64,000 bases of DNA, taken from an uncultured Bacilli bacterium (GTDB lineage Bacteria > Bacillota_I > Bacilli_A > RF39 > UBA660). Location: contig CATBQD010000002.1 of NCBI GenBank assembly GCA_949505625.1, positions 1 to 64,000 of the forward strand. The letters are read 5' to 3'. The translations under genes and the position numbers were made by a program. The notes under the pieces are model-generated. The model saw only the letters and a program-made list of their open reading frames with translations. It was not told the DNA's origin and did not search any database. Positions 1 to 7,517 of the stretch are shown piece by piece (the stretch's first letter is position 1; the number at the start of each line of letters is the position of its first letter).

Positions 1-1
1 A

Positions 2-127
2 GATGAAGAATTATTAAAAATATATGTTCATGAAAAAGATATGGAAATAGGAAAAATATTGGATTGTTTTGAGATTGGTGTGCATTATGAAGAACCGAGA
101 CCTCTTGTTTATGAGATTATAAAATGA
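2..127 (+). CDS. C-terminal fragment of an unknown protein, cut by the window edge
   Basis: An open frame enters from the left edge and ends at the TGA at 125-127, leaving 41 residues that are acidic and end in ...YEIIK. I do not recognise the family. Its stop overlaps the ATG of the next gene (ATGA at 124-127), so the two are probably translationally coupled and belong to one operon. The start lies outside the window. Confidence 0.6.
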   Translation, partial: DEELLKIYVHEKDMEIGKILDCFEIGVHYEEPRPLVYEIIK

Positions 128-792
128 TAACAACAATTATAATTATTTTAACGATTTTAATTACATTAGTATATATAATTGCTTGTATGCTTGGAACCAT
201 GGTTTTTTATTTGAGAGTACCTATATTAATTCTTTTAATAGCTTGCATTCCAGTTGTTATTATAAAAATATATTATCAAATAAAAAAATATGGTGCAAAA
301 AAAGTTTTCCGAGTTTTTTCTAAAACATCAATAGAAAATGAGCAACAGAATTTAGTAGAACATATTTTAAGAAAATGGAAATCTATTCATTATATTCATA
401 AAACAAAAGAAAACCTGCTTCTTTTTATTTCTAAAAGTGGAATTTATATTATTAAAGTAATTGATTATTATGGAAATATAATTGGTGGAGAAAAGGATGA
501 TATATTAACTTTAAAAAATGAAAGTACTTCTATTATTGATAATTTCTTTAAAAGATTAAATGAGGTAGAAGTAGAATTAAAGGTGTATTTGCCAAATATA
601 CCAATTCAGAAAATAATTGTTTCAAAAGAAACATGTACAATTGGGATACCTTATAGTGATGAGTATTTAATTATTGGGATTCATAGTTTTTATTGTAGAA
701 CAAAAATATTAGAGAAAAATGTATTATTGTCAGAAGAAAAAGTAAAAGAGATTGATTTGATAATTCAAAATTATTTAGGAGAAAATTTATGA
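124..792 (+). CDS. membrane-anchored NERD-like protein (first of a tandem pair)
   Basis: This 222-residue protein begins with two hydrophobic segments (about residues 3-22 and 28-48), so it is probably membrane-anchored with a cytoplasmic C-terminal domain. The motif near residues 106-125 (GIYIIKV, then YGNIIGGEKDD) resembles the NERD nuclease-related domain, where GVFVIETKNYSGxIxG is typical. The usual ExK catalytic pair of that fold is not visible, so activity is doubtful. It overlaps the next gene by ATGA at 789-792. The next gene is a paralogue of similar size with the same two-helix start and the same core motif. The role is unknown; the NERD call is from motif reading only. Confidence 0.55.
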   Translation: MITTIIIILTILITLVYIIACMLGTMVFYLRVPILILLIACIPVVIIKIYYQIKKYGAKKVFRVFSKTSIENEQQNLVEHILRKWKSIHYIHKTKENLLLFISKSGIYIIKVIDYYGNIIGGEKDDILTLKNESTSIIDNFFKRLNEVEVELKVYLPNIPIQKIIVSKETCTIGIPYSDEYLIIGIHSFYCRTKILEKNVLLSEEKVKEIDLIIQNYLGENL

Positions 793-1445
793 TTACAGCC
801 GTTTTAACTTTTATAGTAACTTTTATAGCGATTGTTTTTTATACAATTTATTCATTTCGTTGGTTATCTCTTTTTGTTCTTCTTTTGTTATTTTTAATTA
901 TTTATATAAAAGTTAGAAGAGAAATAAAAAAGTATGGCCCAAAATCGATTTTTAGAGCTTTTCATCAATATCCAACAGAAAACGAACAACTGAAATTGGT
1001 TAAAAATATATTACTTTCTAAAACTAAAGTATATTCTTTATTTGAAATGGATTCAGAAATATTAGTGAGTATCACCAATAGTGGAATTTATATTATTAAA
1101 GTTTTAGGCGCGATCGGGAAAATATCTGGGGATAAAAAAGATTCATCTTTAATAGTAAGAAATGAAAAAGTAGAATATATTTCAAATTTTTTCTTAGAAT
1201 TAGACAATATAGAAATAGATATTAAAAAGCAAATAAAAAATATAAATATCAAAAAAGTGATTGTCAAAAAAGGAACTTGTTTAATAGAAATACCTTATTC
1301 AAAAGCGTATTTAATTGTTGGAATGCATAATTTTTATTATGAGTTAGAAAAATTAGAAAAAGAAAAGCAGTATTCTTTGAAGAAAATAACAGAAATAGAT
1401 TTAAACTTATCTCATATCTTGTCAAATAATGTCAAATTGAAATAG
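789..1445 (+). CDS. membrane-anchored NERD-like protein (second of a tandem pair)
   Basis: This 218-residue paralogue of the preceding protein has the same build: two N-terminal membrane segments, a KKYGPKSIFRAF stretch matching KKYGAKKVFRVF upstream, then a NERD-like core with SGIYIIKV and GKISGDKKD. The C-terminal half also aligns (IPYSKAYLIVGMHNFYYE against IPYSDEYLIIGIHSFYCR). Its ATG lies inside the stop of the first copy, so both are made from one transcript. As in the first copy, the acidic residue expected in the nuclease centre is replaced. The function is unknown. A tandem duplication followed by divergence is the simplest explanation. Confidence 0.55.
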   Translation: MITAVLTFIVTFIAIVFYTIYSFRWLSLFVLLLLFLIIYIKVRREIKKYGPKSIFRAFHQYPTENEQLKLVKNILLSKTKVYSLFEMDSEILVSITNSGIYIIKVLGAIGKISGDKKDSSLIVRNEKVEYISNFFLELDNIEIDIKKQIKNINIKKVIVKKGTCLIEIPYSKAYLIVGMHNFYYELEKLEKEKQYSLKKITEIDLNLSHILSNNVKLK

Positions 1446-1450
1446 AACAC

Positions 1451-1479
1451 TTGCACCAAACAAAATTCTAAGTTACAAT
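1451..1479 (+). promoter_or_regulatory. sigma-A promoter for rpoZ-recX-Nudix
   Basis: The -35 box TTGCAC (1451-1456) and -10 box TACAAT (1474-1479) are separated by 17 bp and sit just upstream of the rpoZ SD. This separates the three-gene operon from the NERD-like pair. Confidence 0.6.
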
Positions 1480-1499
1480 CAAAATAGGAGGGATTAGAA

Positions 1500-1694
1500 A
1501 TGATTTATCCATCAATTGATAAACTATTAAATCAAGTTGGTTCTAAATACTTATTAGTGAATATTGTATCAAAAAGAGCCAAGGAAATGAAAGAAACTGA
1601 ACATTATCAAATGAAAGATAATGAATATGTTTCTAAAAAAGAAATTGGAAAAGCTTTAGAAGAAGTTTCAAAAGACTTAATACATATGAAATAG
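1500..1694 (+). CDS. rpoZ: RNA polymerase omega subunit
   Basis: At 64 residues this is a typical short omega subunit. The N-terminus (PSIDKLLNQVGSKYLLVNIVSKRA) carries the hallmark pattern of the family, which wraps the C-terminal tail of beta-prime and helps core assembly. The SD AGGAGG lies about 8 bp before the ATG. It follows a recognisable promoter and is first in an operon with recX and a Nudix gene. In many Bacillota rpoZ follows gmk; gmk is not in this window. Confidence 0.9.
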   Translation: MIYPSIDKLLNQVGSKYLLVNIVSKRAKEMKETEHYQMKDNEYVSKKEIGKALEEVSKDLIHMK

Positions 1695-1724
1695 GTATTA
1701 AGTTTTCTTGTAATGGGAGAACTT

Positions 1725-2492
1725 ATGAAAATAGAACATATAAAAAAAATAGGAAAAAATAAATATGAAATAGAATTAGAAAGTGAAAAGATTAAAACTT
1801 ATGATACAGTAATGCTTAAATATCAAATTTCTTTAAAAAAAGAATTATCGGATCATATGATAGAAGAAATTAAAGCGGAAACAAAAACAGCTGAAATTTA
1901 TAATAAAACAATTGCTTTTTTGAATAAAAAATTGAGAAGCGAAAAAGAGGTAAAAGAGTATTTAAGAAAAGAAGGAGTCGAAGAACAAGATAAATTAATT
2001 GAAAAACTAAAAAGTCAAGGATTTTTTCGTGAAGATACTTATATAGAAGCTTATATTCATGATCGTTTTTCTTTTTCTCAAGATGGTCCAAATAAAATAA
2101 GAGAAGATTTATTAAGGCAAAATTTCTGTGTAGAAAAGGTAGAAAATGGAATTGCTCAAATTGATGAGAATGAAGTTATGCAAAAATTGTTTAAGTTAAT
2201 AAATAAGAAAATGAATTCTAATCATAAATATTCTGAGAAGTATTGTAAACAAAAAGTATTAGAAGCAATGCAACAATTAGGATATTCCAAATGCATGATT
2301 GAAAATATATTAGAGAATTTTGCTATTGATCATAAGGATATTTTAGAGAAAGAAGCAATAAAACTTTATCAGAAATATAAAATGAAGAAATCAGGAAAAG
2401 AATTATTTATGATTTTAAAACAAAAACTTTATCAAAAACAATATCCAATGGATGAAATAAATGAAGTTTTAGAAAAGATAGTAAGGGAGTAA
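1725..2492 (+). CDS. recX: RecX family regulator of RecA
   Basis: RecX binds RecA filaments and modulates recombination. The protein is built of three-helix repeats. The diagnostic stretch about residues 73-110 reads RSEKEVKEYLRKEG, then L..QGFF.ED.YIEAYIHDR and QDGPNKIREDL. I place the start at 1725 because GGGAGA (1715-1720) is an SD for it; the in-frame ATG at 1713 has no SD and itself overlaps these bases. The resulting 255 residues are normal for Gram-positive RecX. It is the second gene of the rpoZ operon and ends 5 bp before the Nudix gene. Confidence 0.85.
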   Translation: MKIEHIKKIGKNKYEIELESEKIKTYDTVMLKYQISLKKELSDHMIEEIKAETKTAEIYNKTIAFLNKKLRSEKEVKEYLRKEGVEEQDKLIEKLKSQGFFREDTYIEAYIHDRFSFSQDGPNKIREDLLRQNFCVEKVENGIAQIDENEVMQKLFKLINKKMNSNHKYSEKYCKQKVLEAMQQLGYSKCMIENILENFAIDHKDILEKEAIKLYQKYKMKKSGKELFMILKQKLYQKQYPMDEINEVLEKIVRE

Positions 2493-2497
2493 GATAA

Positions 2498-3055
2498 ATG
2501 AGCTTAGAATATTTTGATTTGTTAGATGAAGATGGTAATCTTATTGGAATTACCAAAGAAAGAAGCAAAGTTCATAGAGATGGAGATTGGCATAAGGCTA
2601 TTCATGTTTGGATTATCAATGAAAAAGGAGAAATCTTATTACAGCGTAGATGTGAAACCAAAGATAGCGATCCAAATATGCTAGATATTTCTTGTGCTGG
2701 GCATTTATCAGCTGGAGATAGTTCTTTAGAAGGAGCTTTAAGGGAATTAAAAGAAGAATTAAATTTAGAAGTTAATTCAAGTGAGTTAAGTTTTATTAAG
2801 ACGTTACGGAGAAGTTGGAAAGATAATCATGGATTTGTAGATAATGAATATGACGATTTATATATTTTAAGAACTAATCGAAAAATAGAAGATATGGTCT
2901 ATCAAAAAGAGGAAATTTCAGAAATCTTTTTTGTTCCCTATATGGAGTTTAAAAGAATGATTGCAAATAAACAGTCAGATATGGTAATGTATGAAGAAGA
3001 ATTTGAGATTTTATTTGAGATGTTTGACAGAGAATTTGATAATAAAAAATACTAG
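2498..3055 (+). CDS. Nudix hydrolase of the IPP-isomerase-like / YfcD group
   Basis: This 185-residue protein hydrolyses or isomerises a nucleoside-diphosphate-linked or isoprenoid diphosphate substrate; the substrate cannot be read from sequence. The HKAIHVWIINEKGEILLQRR stretch and the box G-x5-D-x7-RELKEELNL (about residues 67-89) are clear. The first acidic residue of the box is Asp instead of Glu, as in the IPP-isomerase-like branch. It is the last gene of the rpoZ-recX transcript, and its stop codon lies inside the terminator hairpin. Confidence 0.8.
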   Translation: MSLEYFDLLDEDGNLIGITKERSKVHRDGDWHKAIHVWIINEKGEILLQRRCETKDSDPNMLDISCAGHLSAGDSSLEGALRELKEELNLEVNSSELSFIKTLRRSWKDNHGFVDNEYDDLYILRTNRKIEDMVYQKEEISEIFFVPYMEFKRMIANKQSDMVMYEEEFEILFEMFDREFDNKKY

Positions 3056-3079
3056 AGATTAATCTAGTATTTTATTTTT
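3046..3079. terminator. bidirectional terminator between the Nudix gene and prsA
   Basis: An 11-bp stem (3046-3056 with 3063-3073) and a 6-nt loop are flanked by T-rich DNA on one side and A-rich DNA on the other. It can terminate both converging genes, and both stop codons are within or touching the stem. Confidence 0.8.
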
Positions 3080-4040
3080 CTAAATCTTTAATTGTATTAT
3101 TGTAAATTTTTTCAATAGCAGAGTCTTCTATTTTTAAATTATATTTTTTACGAATTTTAACCCATGCTTTGTTTCTTAGATTTGAATCAGCACTTATTTT
3201 CTCTAGTACTAAAGCATCTTTGACATCATCTTTAACATCTTCTAATTTTGGTCTTTCTTTTTGACTTACTCTTAAAATAATGTGATATCCATAAGTACTT
3301 TTTACTGGTTCTGCTGTATAATCTCCATCTTTTAAGCTACTTGCAGCAGTCCAGAATTCACTAACTACTTGATCTTTTGTGAATGTTAATTTTCCGCCTT
3401 CACTAGCAGTACCTTTGTCATCAGAATTTTCCCTTGCTAAAGTATCGAAATCTTCTCCAGCTTGAATTTTTTGAATTAAAGCTTCAGCTTCTTCTTTGGC
3501 TTTATTTTCAGCGGCTGTTTTTTCTTCATCTGTTGCGTTGTCTGCTACTTCTGGTGAAATTAAAATATGTTTTGCTGTAATTTCACCAAAAATTTCTTCA
3601 TCATAATATTTTTGAATTTCTTCATCAGTTAATTCGCTTGCAATGAAATCATCAGCAATAGTACTTTTTTTGTATTCTAATGCAACATATTCTTTATAAG
3701 TTTTTTCATTTTCAAATCCAGCATTAATTAAGGCATCTTCAAAGCTCATTCCACTTGCTTCATATTGTGCTTTTAATGTTTTTATTTGACTATCTGCATA
3801 AGTTTCAGCTTCTTTACTGTCTTTTGTTTCTTTTTCTACAATATATTTGTCGATTAAATCAACTAAAATAGCAGTCCCATAATATTGCTTCATTTCTTTG
3901 TATAGTTCATCGGCACTAAACTTTTTTCCATCTATACTAGCTGCAGCTTCTTCTCCATTTTTTAGCTTTGGAACTTTTCCGCATCCTGACAGTGTGAGCA
4001 TAATTGCACATAAACCAACAACTAATAATTTCTTTTTCAT
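3072..4040 (-). CDS. prsA: PrsA-type foldase lipoprotein (parvulin peptidyl-prolyl isomerase)
   Basis: This extracytoplasmic chaperone helps secreted proteins fold at the outer face of the membrane. The start at 4040 is set by a GGAGGGAG SD; a longer in-frame start at 4079 would add 13 residues ahead of the signal peptide. The N-terminus (MKKKLLVVGLCAIMLTLSGC) is a lipoprotein signal with lipobox LSGC. A parvulin domain lies at about residues 155-260 (ITAKHILIS, then DKGTASEGGKL, then STYGYHIILR). The 322-residue length fits PrsA. It converges with the rpoZ operon at a shared terminator. Confidence 0.88.
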   Translation of the reverse strand: MKKKLLVVGLCAIMLTLSGCGKVPKLKNGEEAAASIDGKKFSADELYKEMKQYYGTAILVDLIDKYIVEKETKDSKEAETYADSQIKTLKAQYEASGMSFEDALINAGFENEKTYKEYVALEYKKSTIADDFIASELTDEEIQKYYDEEIFGEITAKHILISPEVADNATDEEKTAAENKAKEEAEALIQKIQAGEDFDTLARENSDDKGTASEGGKLTFTKDQVVSEFWTAASSLKDGDYTAEPVKSTYGYHIILRVSQKERPKLEDVKDDVKDALVLEKISADSNLRNKAWVKIRKKYNLKIEDSAIEKIYNNTIKDLEK

Positions 4041-4197
4041 GTTTGTTCTCCCTCCAAAATTAATGGTTATTAGACCCATTACACATTAATAATCATATCA
4101 AAAAAAAAGAAAAAAGACAATAATTTCTAGAAAGTAATCACACAACTTTCATTTTTCCATAAAATAATGTGAAAGATAAAAAAAGGAGGAGAGACGT

Positions 4198-4284
4198 ATG
4201 TGTAATAATACAGGAGTAAGCGGAGCTGCAATCGTTTTAGTTTTATTCATACTTTTAATTATCATACTTGGAGCTTATATTTAA
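4198..4284 (+). CDS. tiny YjcZ-like membrane protein, 28 residues
   Basis: A strong SD (AAAGGAGGAGAG) precedes an ATG encoding MCNNTGVSGAAIVLVLFILL followed by IIILGAYI. It is one hydrophobic helix with a short Cys-Asn-rich head. This matches the YjcZ family of very small sporulation-associated proteins of Bacilli. It is followed 22 bp later by a second gene of the same type with its own strong SD. The two were probably transcribed together and stop at the terminator at 4435. Family assignment is by composition and pattern, so function is not certain. Confidence 0.65.
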   Translation: MCNNTGVSGAAIVLVLFILLIIILGAYI

Positions 4285-4306
4285 TTAATTAAAGGAGGTG
4301 TAATAT

Positions 4307-4435
4307 ATGGCATGTAACAATTCTTGTGGCAATGTTAGTTCAACTACTTGCTGCAACAATGGTTCTAATGGATTTGTAATTATTATCGTACTTTATATTT
4401 TACTTGCAATTATACTAGGTTCATGTTTCTTTTAA
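4307..4435 (+). CDS. tiny YjcZ-like membrane protein, 42 residues
   Basis: The SD AAAGGAGGTG precedes the ATG at 4307. The product has a Cys/Asn/Ser-rich head with five cysteines (including CNNSCG and TTCCNNG) and one C-terminal hydrophobic helix ending in LGSCFF. It is a longer relative of the 28-residue protein just upstream. Such proteins in Bacilli are often spore-associated, but they also occur in lineages whose sporulation is unproven, so the role here is open. The stop codon touches the terminator stem. Confidence 0.65.
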   Translation: MACNNSCGNVSSTTCCNNGSNGFVIIIVLYILLAIILGSCFF

Positions 4436-4460
4436 AAAGAGGTTTACCTCTTTTCTTTTT
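4435..4460 (+). terminator. intrinsic terminator after the YjcZ-like pair
   Basis: The 8-bp stem AAAAGAGG / CCTCTTTT with a TTTA loop (4435-4454) is followed by CTTTTT. Confidence 0.8.
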
Positions 4461-4491
4461 GTCTAAAATCTGTCTACCTATCAAAATTATA

Positions 4492-4520
4492 TTGCTGGAA
4501 TTTCAAATTTATACTATAAT
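4492..4520 (+). promoter_or_regulatory. promoter of the prepilin-like gene
   Basis: TTGCTG (4492-4497), a 17-bp spacer and a perfect TATAAT (4515-4520) precede the SD AGGAGAG and the ATG at 4546. Confidence 0.65.
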
Positions 4521-4545
4521 ATAAGAAAGATAGGAGAGGTCTTAT

Positions 4546-5679
4546 ATGAAAAAAAGAGGATTTACATTAACAGAAGTATTAGGAGTTATTGTTATTTTAG
4601 GTCTTATTGCCCTTATTATATTTCCTAATGTAAGTAAATCAATTAAAAATTCAAAAGAAAAGCTATATAAAGAACAAGTAGCACTTATTGAGGAAAATGC
4701 AAGAAAATGGGGAGTAGAGCATACAGCTCAATTACCTGATAGTGGTTCTTATTATTTGGAATTAAATGATTTGGTACTAGGTGGGTATGTTTCACAAAAA
4801 GAATTAAAGGATCCAAGAGATGAAAGCCCTATGGAAGGGTGTGTTGTCATTAGTTATGATCCTTCTTATAATCAATATAATTATACTTATACAGAAGCAT
4901 CTTGTGAAGATCAAAGACCAGTAGAGAAACCAACTTTAGTAGAAAAGGTAAATACGTCGTCAGAAGTAGCAACCAATGATCCAGATGGTAATAAAAGATA
5001 TGTAGGAGCCAATCCAAATAATTATGTAAAATTTAATAATGAATTATGGAGAATTATTGGAGTATTTAATGGACAAGTGAAAATAATAAAATCTGATTTT
5101 TATAAAACCGGAATTGCTTGGGATACAAATAATAGCAATGATTGGAGTAAAGCATCATTACAAACAGAATTAAATACTACTTATTGGGATACTATAGATA
5201 GTGATTCCCAAAATATGGTAGATCAAAATCATATATGGTATTTGGGTGGAGCAGCATATTCTGCTGCAAATTTTGAAAGATCAAATCTTTATGGTTTTGA
5301 AAGAGGGACATCTGTGTATAGTGGACGCCCAACAACATGGCAAGGAAAAGTTGGATTAATATATCCAAGTGATTATGGATATTCAACAAGCAGTATGAGT
5401 AATGATTGTAATTTAGATCTTAGTAATTGGAATAATTATTCAGATTGTTATAATAATAGTTGGATATATAGTTCCTTATATTATCAATGGACGATTACTT
5501 CAGATAACAGTCGACCGAGTTTTGTGTGGTGGATAGCTGGTACAGGTTATGTTGATCCATCAACAGCAAATTATACTAGTGATGTTTTAGGAGTGTATCC
5601 AGTCCTATATTTAAAAGCAGATGTGAAAGTTACTTCAGGTTCTGGAAGTAATACAAATCCATTTAATATAAGTCTCTAA
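4546..5679 (+). CDS. prepilin-type protein with a large Trp/Tyr/Asn-rich C-terminal domain
   Basis: The N-terminus MKKRG|FTLTEVLGVIVILGL is a class III (type IV prepilin) leader, with Gly at the cut and Glu at mature position 5, followed by the hydrophobic assembly helix. After a pilin-like stalk to about residue 120, a linker rich in Glu/Pro/Val leads to a domain from about residue 148 (RYVGANPNNYVKFNNELWRI, then IGVFNGQVKIIKSD). At 377 residues it is two to three times longer than ComGC-type pseudopilins, so the C-terminal half is an added module that I cannot name. It is transcribed alone, between its own promoter and the terminator at 5704. No prepilin peptidase or assembly ATPase is in the window. 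Confidence 0.7.
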   Translation: MKKRGFTLTEVLGVIVILGLIALIIFPNVSKSIKNSKEKLYKEQVALIEENARKWGVEHTAQLPDSGSYYLELNDLVLGGYVSQKELKDPRDESPMEGCVVISYDPSYNQYNYTYTEASCEDQRPVEKPTLVEKVNTSSEVATNDPDGNKRYVGANPNNYVKFNNELWRIIGVFNGQVKIIKSDFYKTGIAWDTNNSNDWSKASLQTELNTTYWDTIDSDSQNMVDQNHIWYLGGAAYSAANFERSNLYGFERGTSVYSGRPTTWQGKVGLIYPSDYGYSTSSMSNDCNLDLSNWNNYSDCYNNSWIYSSLYYQWTITSDNSRPSFVWWIAGTGYVDPSTANYTSDVLGVYPVLYLKADVKVTSGSGSNTNPFNISL

Positions 5680-5703
5680 TTCTGTGGAAAAAAATAAATA
5701 CTT

Positions 5704-5733
5704 GACACTTTATATTGTAAAGTGTCTTTTTTT
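5704..5733 (+). terminator. terminator after the prepilin-like gene
   Basis: The 9-bp stem GACACTTTA / TAAAGTGTC (5704-5726, 5-nt loop) is followed by seven T residues. It isolates the mraZ operon from upstream transcription. Confidence 0.85.
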
Positions 5734-5767
5734 ATCGCTATTTTTGTAAAAAAGCTGTGGAAAACTA

Positions 5768-5796
5768 TTTACAAAAAAAAGCCCCTAAGGTAAAAT
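5768..5796 (+). promoter_or_regulatory. sigma-A promoter of the mraZ (dcw) operon
   Basis: TTTACA (5768-5773) and TAAAAT (5791-5796) are 17 bp apart. The predicted transcription start falls inside the GTGG repeat array that follows directly. Confidence 0.75.
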
Positions 5797-5836
5797 AGTG
5801 GTACAGAGTGGGTAGCTGTGGAAAAAAGTGGGGTGA
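5797..5836 (+). promoter_or_regulatory. MraZ operator: four GTGG units at 10-bp spacing
   Basis: GTGG occurs at 5798, 5808, 5818 and 5828, an exact 10-bp period, in units AGTGGTACAG, AGTGGGTAGC, TGTGGAAAAA and AGTGGGGTGA. MraZ is known to bind direct repeats of this kind (TGGG-type or GTG-type boxes with 10-bp spacing) upstream of its own gene, putting one subunit per helical turn. The array lies between the -10 box and the mraZ ATG, and its last unit overlaps the SD, so binding would block both initiation and translation. The periodicity is seen directly; repression is inferred from the family. Confidence 0.85.
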
Positions 5837-5841
5837 TCCTA

Positions 5842-6273
5842 ATGCTAATGGGTGAATATCATCATAATCTTGATGAAAAAAACAGATTAATTATTCCTTC
5901 TAAACTACGAGAAGAAATGGGTGATCTATTTGTTTTAACACGTGGCTTAGATGGTTGCTTATTTATTTATCCAAAAGAAGAATGGAATCAAATCATTGAA
6001 AAGTATAAAGAATTACCTAATACCAGAGATGCTAGAAATTTTATGAGATTCTTTTTGGCAGGAGCAACAGAATGTTCTTTTGATAAACAAGGTAGAATTT
6101 CAATATCATCTCCACTCATGAGATATGCAGAGTTAGAAAAAGAATGTGTTATTATTGGTGTTAATGATCATTTAGAAGTTTGGTGTGAAGATCGTTGGGA
6201 AGACTTCATGAATACCAATGAAAGAGAATTCTCTGATATCGCAGATAATTTATTTTCGCCTAATATGAATTAG
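5842..6273 (+). CDS. mraZ: MraZ, transcriptional regulator of the division/cell wall operon
   Basis: MraZ is a ring-forming DNA-binding protein with two SpoVT/AbrB-like halves. The start at 5842 gives MLMGEYHHNLDEKNRLIIPS, the conserved N-terminus. The longer frame from GTG 5818 would begin inside the operator and is unlikely. The SD is GGGGTGAT within the last GTGG unit. The second half carries the repeat of the motif (ECSFDKQGRISIS at about residues 75-87). The 143-residue length is standard. It is the first gene of the dcw operon and is followed 21 bp later by rsmH. Confidence 0.95.
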   Translation: MLMGEYHHNLDEKNRLIIPSKLREEMGDLFVLTRGLDGCLFIYPKEEWNQIIEKYKELPNTRDARNFMRFFLAGATECSFDKQGRISISSPLMRYAELEKECVIIGVNDHLEVWCEDRWEDFMNTNEREFSDIADNLFSPNMN

Positions 6274-6294
6274 GACATCAAGGAGGGCCTATGC

Positions 6295-7206
6295 ATGCAT
6301 AAGAGTGTATTATTAGATGAATGTATTTATAATTTATCATTAAAAGGAGATAGCATCATTGTTGACTGTACACTTGGGTATGCAGGTCATAGTAGTGAGA
6401 TATTAAAAAAAATAAAAAATGGAAAACTGTATGCTTTTGATCAAGATCCAGTGGCAATCAAAGCAAGTAAAGAACGACTTAATTCAATTGCTTCTAATTA
6501 TGAGATTATTGAAAGTAATTTTGTATATTTAAAAGAAGAATTGGAAAAACGTAATGTTACTTCTGTTGATGGAATTTTATTTGATTTAGGAGTCTCAAGT
6601 CCACAATTAGATGAAGCAGAAAGAGGTTTTAGTTTTCATAAAGATGCTAGATTGGATATGAGAATGAACCCCAATCAAAAACTTTCAGCTTATGAAGTGG
6701 TAAATACTTATTGTCATGAAGACTTGGTACATATTTTTTATACATATGGAGAAGAAAAGTATAGTGCCAGTATTGCATCAGCGATTATAAAGCATAGACC
6801 AATTGAGACTACTCTGGAATTAGCAGAAATTATAAAAATGAGTGTTCCAGAAAAGTATAGAAGAGAAAAACATCCAGCTAGAAAAGTTTTTCAAGCAATT
6901 AGAATTGAAGTAAATGATGAATTAAATGTTTTAAAAAAAGCAATTAATGATGCTTTAGAACTTGTAAATGTGGGGGGCAGAGTTTGTGTTATTACATTCC
7001 ATTCATTAGAAGATAAAATTGTAAAAAAAATATTTAAAGAAGTAAGTAGTATTCCAACTGAACTAAAAGGGCTTCCGATTGTTCCTGAAGAATTAGAGGC
7101 AAAATTTAAAATGCTAGGAACGATTGAACCAACAGAAGAAGAACTATTAGAGAATAATCGTGCAAGAAGTGCGAAATTAAGAATCATTGAAAGAATAAAA
7201 AGGTGA
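6295..7206 (+). CDS. rsmH: 16S rRNA m4C1402 methyltransferase
   Basis: RsmH methylates N4 of C1402 in 16S rRNA, in the ribosomal P site. The sequence shows MHKSVLLDECI, the SAM-binding stretch DCTLGYAGHS, FDLGVSSPQLDEAERGFSF, RLDMRMN and the C-terminal RARSAKLRIIE. The start at 6295 follows AGGAGG by 8 bp; the ATG at 6291 is out of frame and stops at once. The 303-residue length is normal. It lies between mraZ and ftsL as in most bacteria. Confidence 0.96.
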   Translation: MHKSVLLDECIYNLSLKGDSIIVDCTLGYAGHSSEILKKIKNGKLYAFDQDPVAIKASKERLNSIASNYEIIESNFVYLKEELEKRNVTSVDGILFDLGVSSPQLDEAERGFSFHKDARLDMRMNPNQKLSAYEVVNTYCHEDLVHIFYTYGEEKYSASIASAIIKHRPIETTLELAEIIKMSVPEKYRREKHPARKVFQAIRIEVNDELNVLKKAINDALELVNVGGRVCVITFHSLEDKIVKKIFKEVSSIPTELKGLPIVPEELEAKFKMLGTIEPTEEELLENNRARSAKLRIIERIKR

Positions 7207-7210
7207 GAAA

Positions 7211-7507
7211 ATGGCAAAAAGAAAGGTAAGGACAATACGTTTTACCAAAGGGGAACGTTTGGTATATTTAAGTGCAATTGTAGCAACCGTGATGACGTTT
7301 GTTCTTCAGGTTTTTTGCAGTGCGAATGTTGGTAACTTAAATATGAGTATTGAGAATGTAAGATATCAAATAACAGAACAAGAAAAGAAAAATGAAAGTT
7401 TATCAATGCAAATTAGTGAATTAACTTCTTTTGATAAAGTAAAAGAGGTTGTAAAAGATATGGGACTAGCTTATAATAATGATAGTATTGTTATCATAAA
7501 TGAGTAG
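7211..7507 (+). CDS. ftsL: cell division protein FtsL
   Basis: This 98-residue bitopic protein has a basic cytoplasmic head, a membrane helix at about residues 17-38 and an extracellular coiled coil (SIENVRYQITEQEKKNESLS, then MQISELTS). Sequence conservation of FtsL is always low. The call rests on this topology and on position between rsmH and pbpB. It would bridge the divisome subcomplex with FtsB/DivIC and the transpeptidase. The SD AAGGTGAG overlaps the rsmH stop region. Confidence 0.85.
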   Translation: MAKRKVRTIRFTKGERLVYLSAIVATVMTFVLQVFCSANVGNLNMSIENVRYQITEQEKKNESLSMQISELTSFDKVKEVVKDMGLAYNNDSIVIINE

Positions 7508-7517
7508 AGGTGAGTCT

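Noticed and set aside
4061-4081. Inverted repeat TAATGG...CCATTA in the prsA leader
   Set aside because: Six base pairs with a 9-nt loop are too weak in such AT-rich DNA to call an operator.
4146-4175. CTTTCA / TGAAAG inverted repeat upstream of the YjcZ-like genes
   Set aside because: Long and uneven spacing; no independent sign of a regulator.
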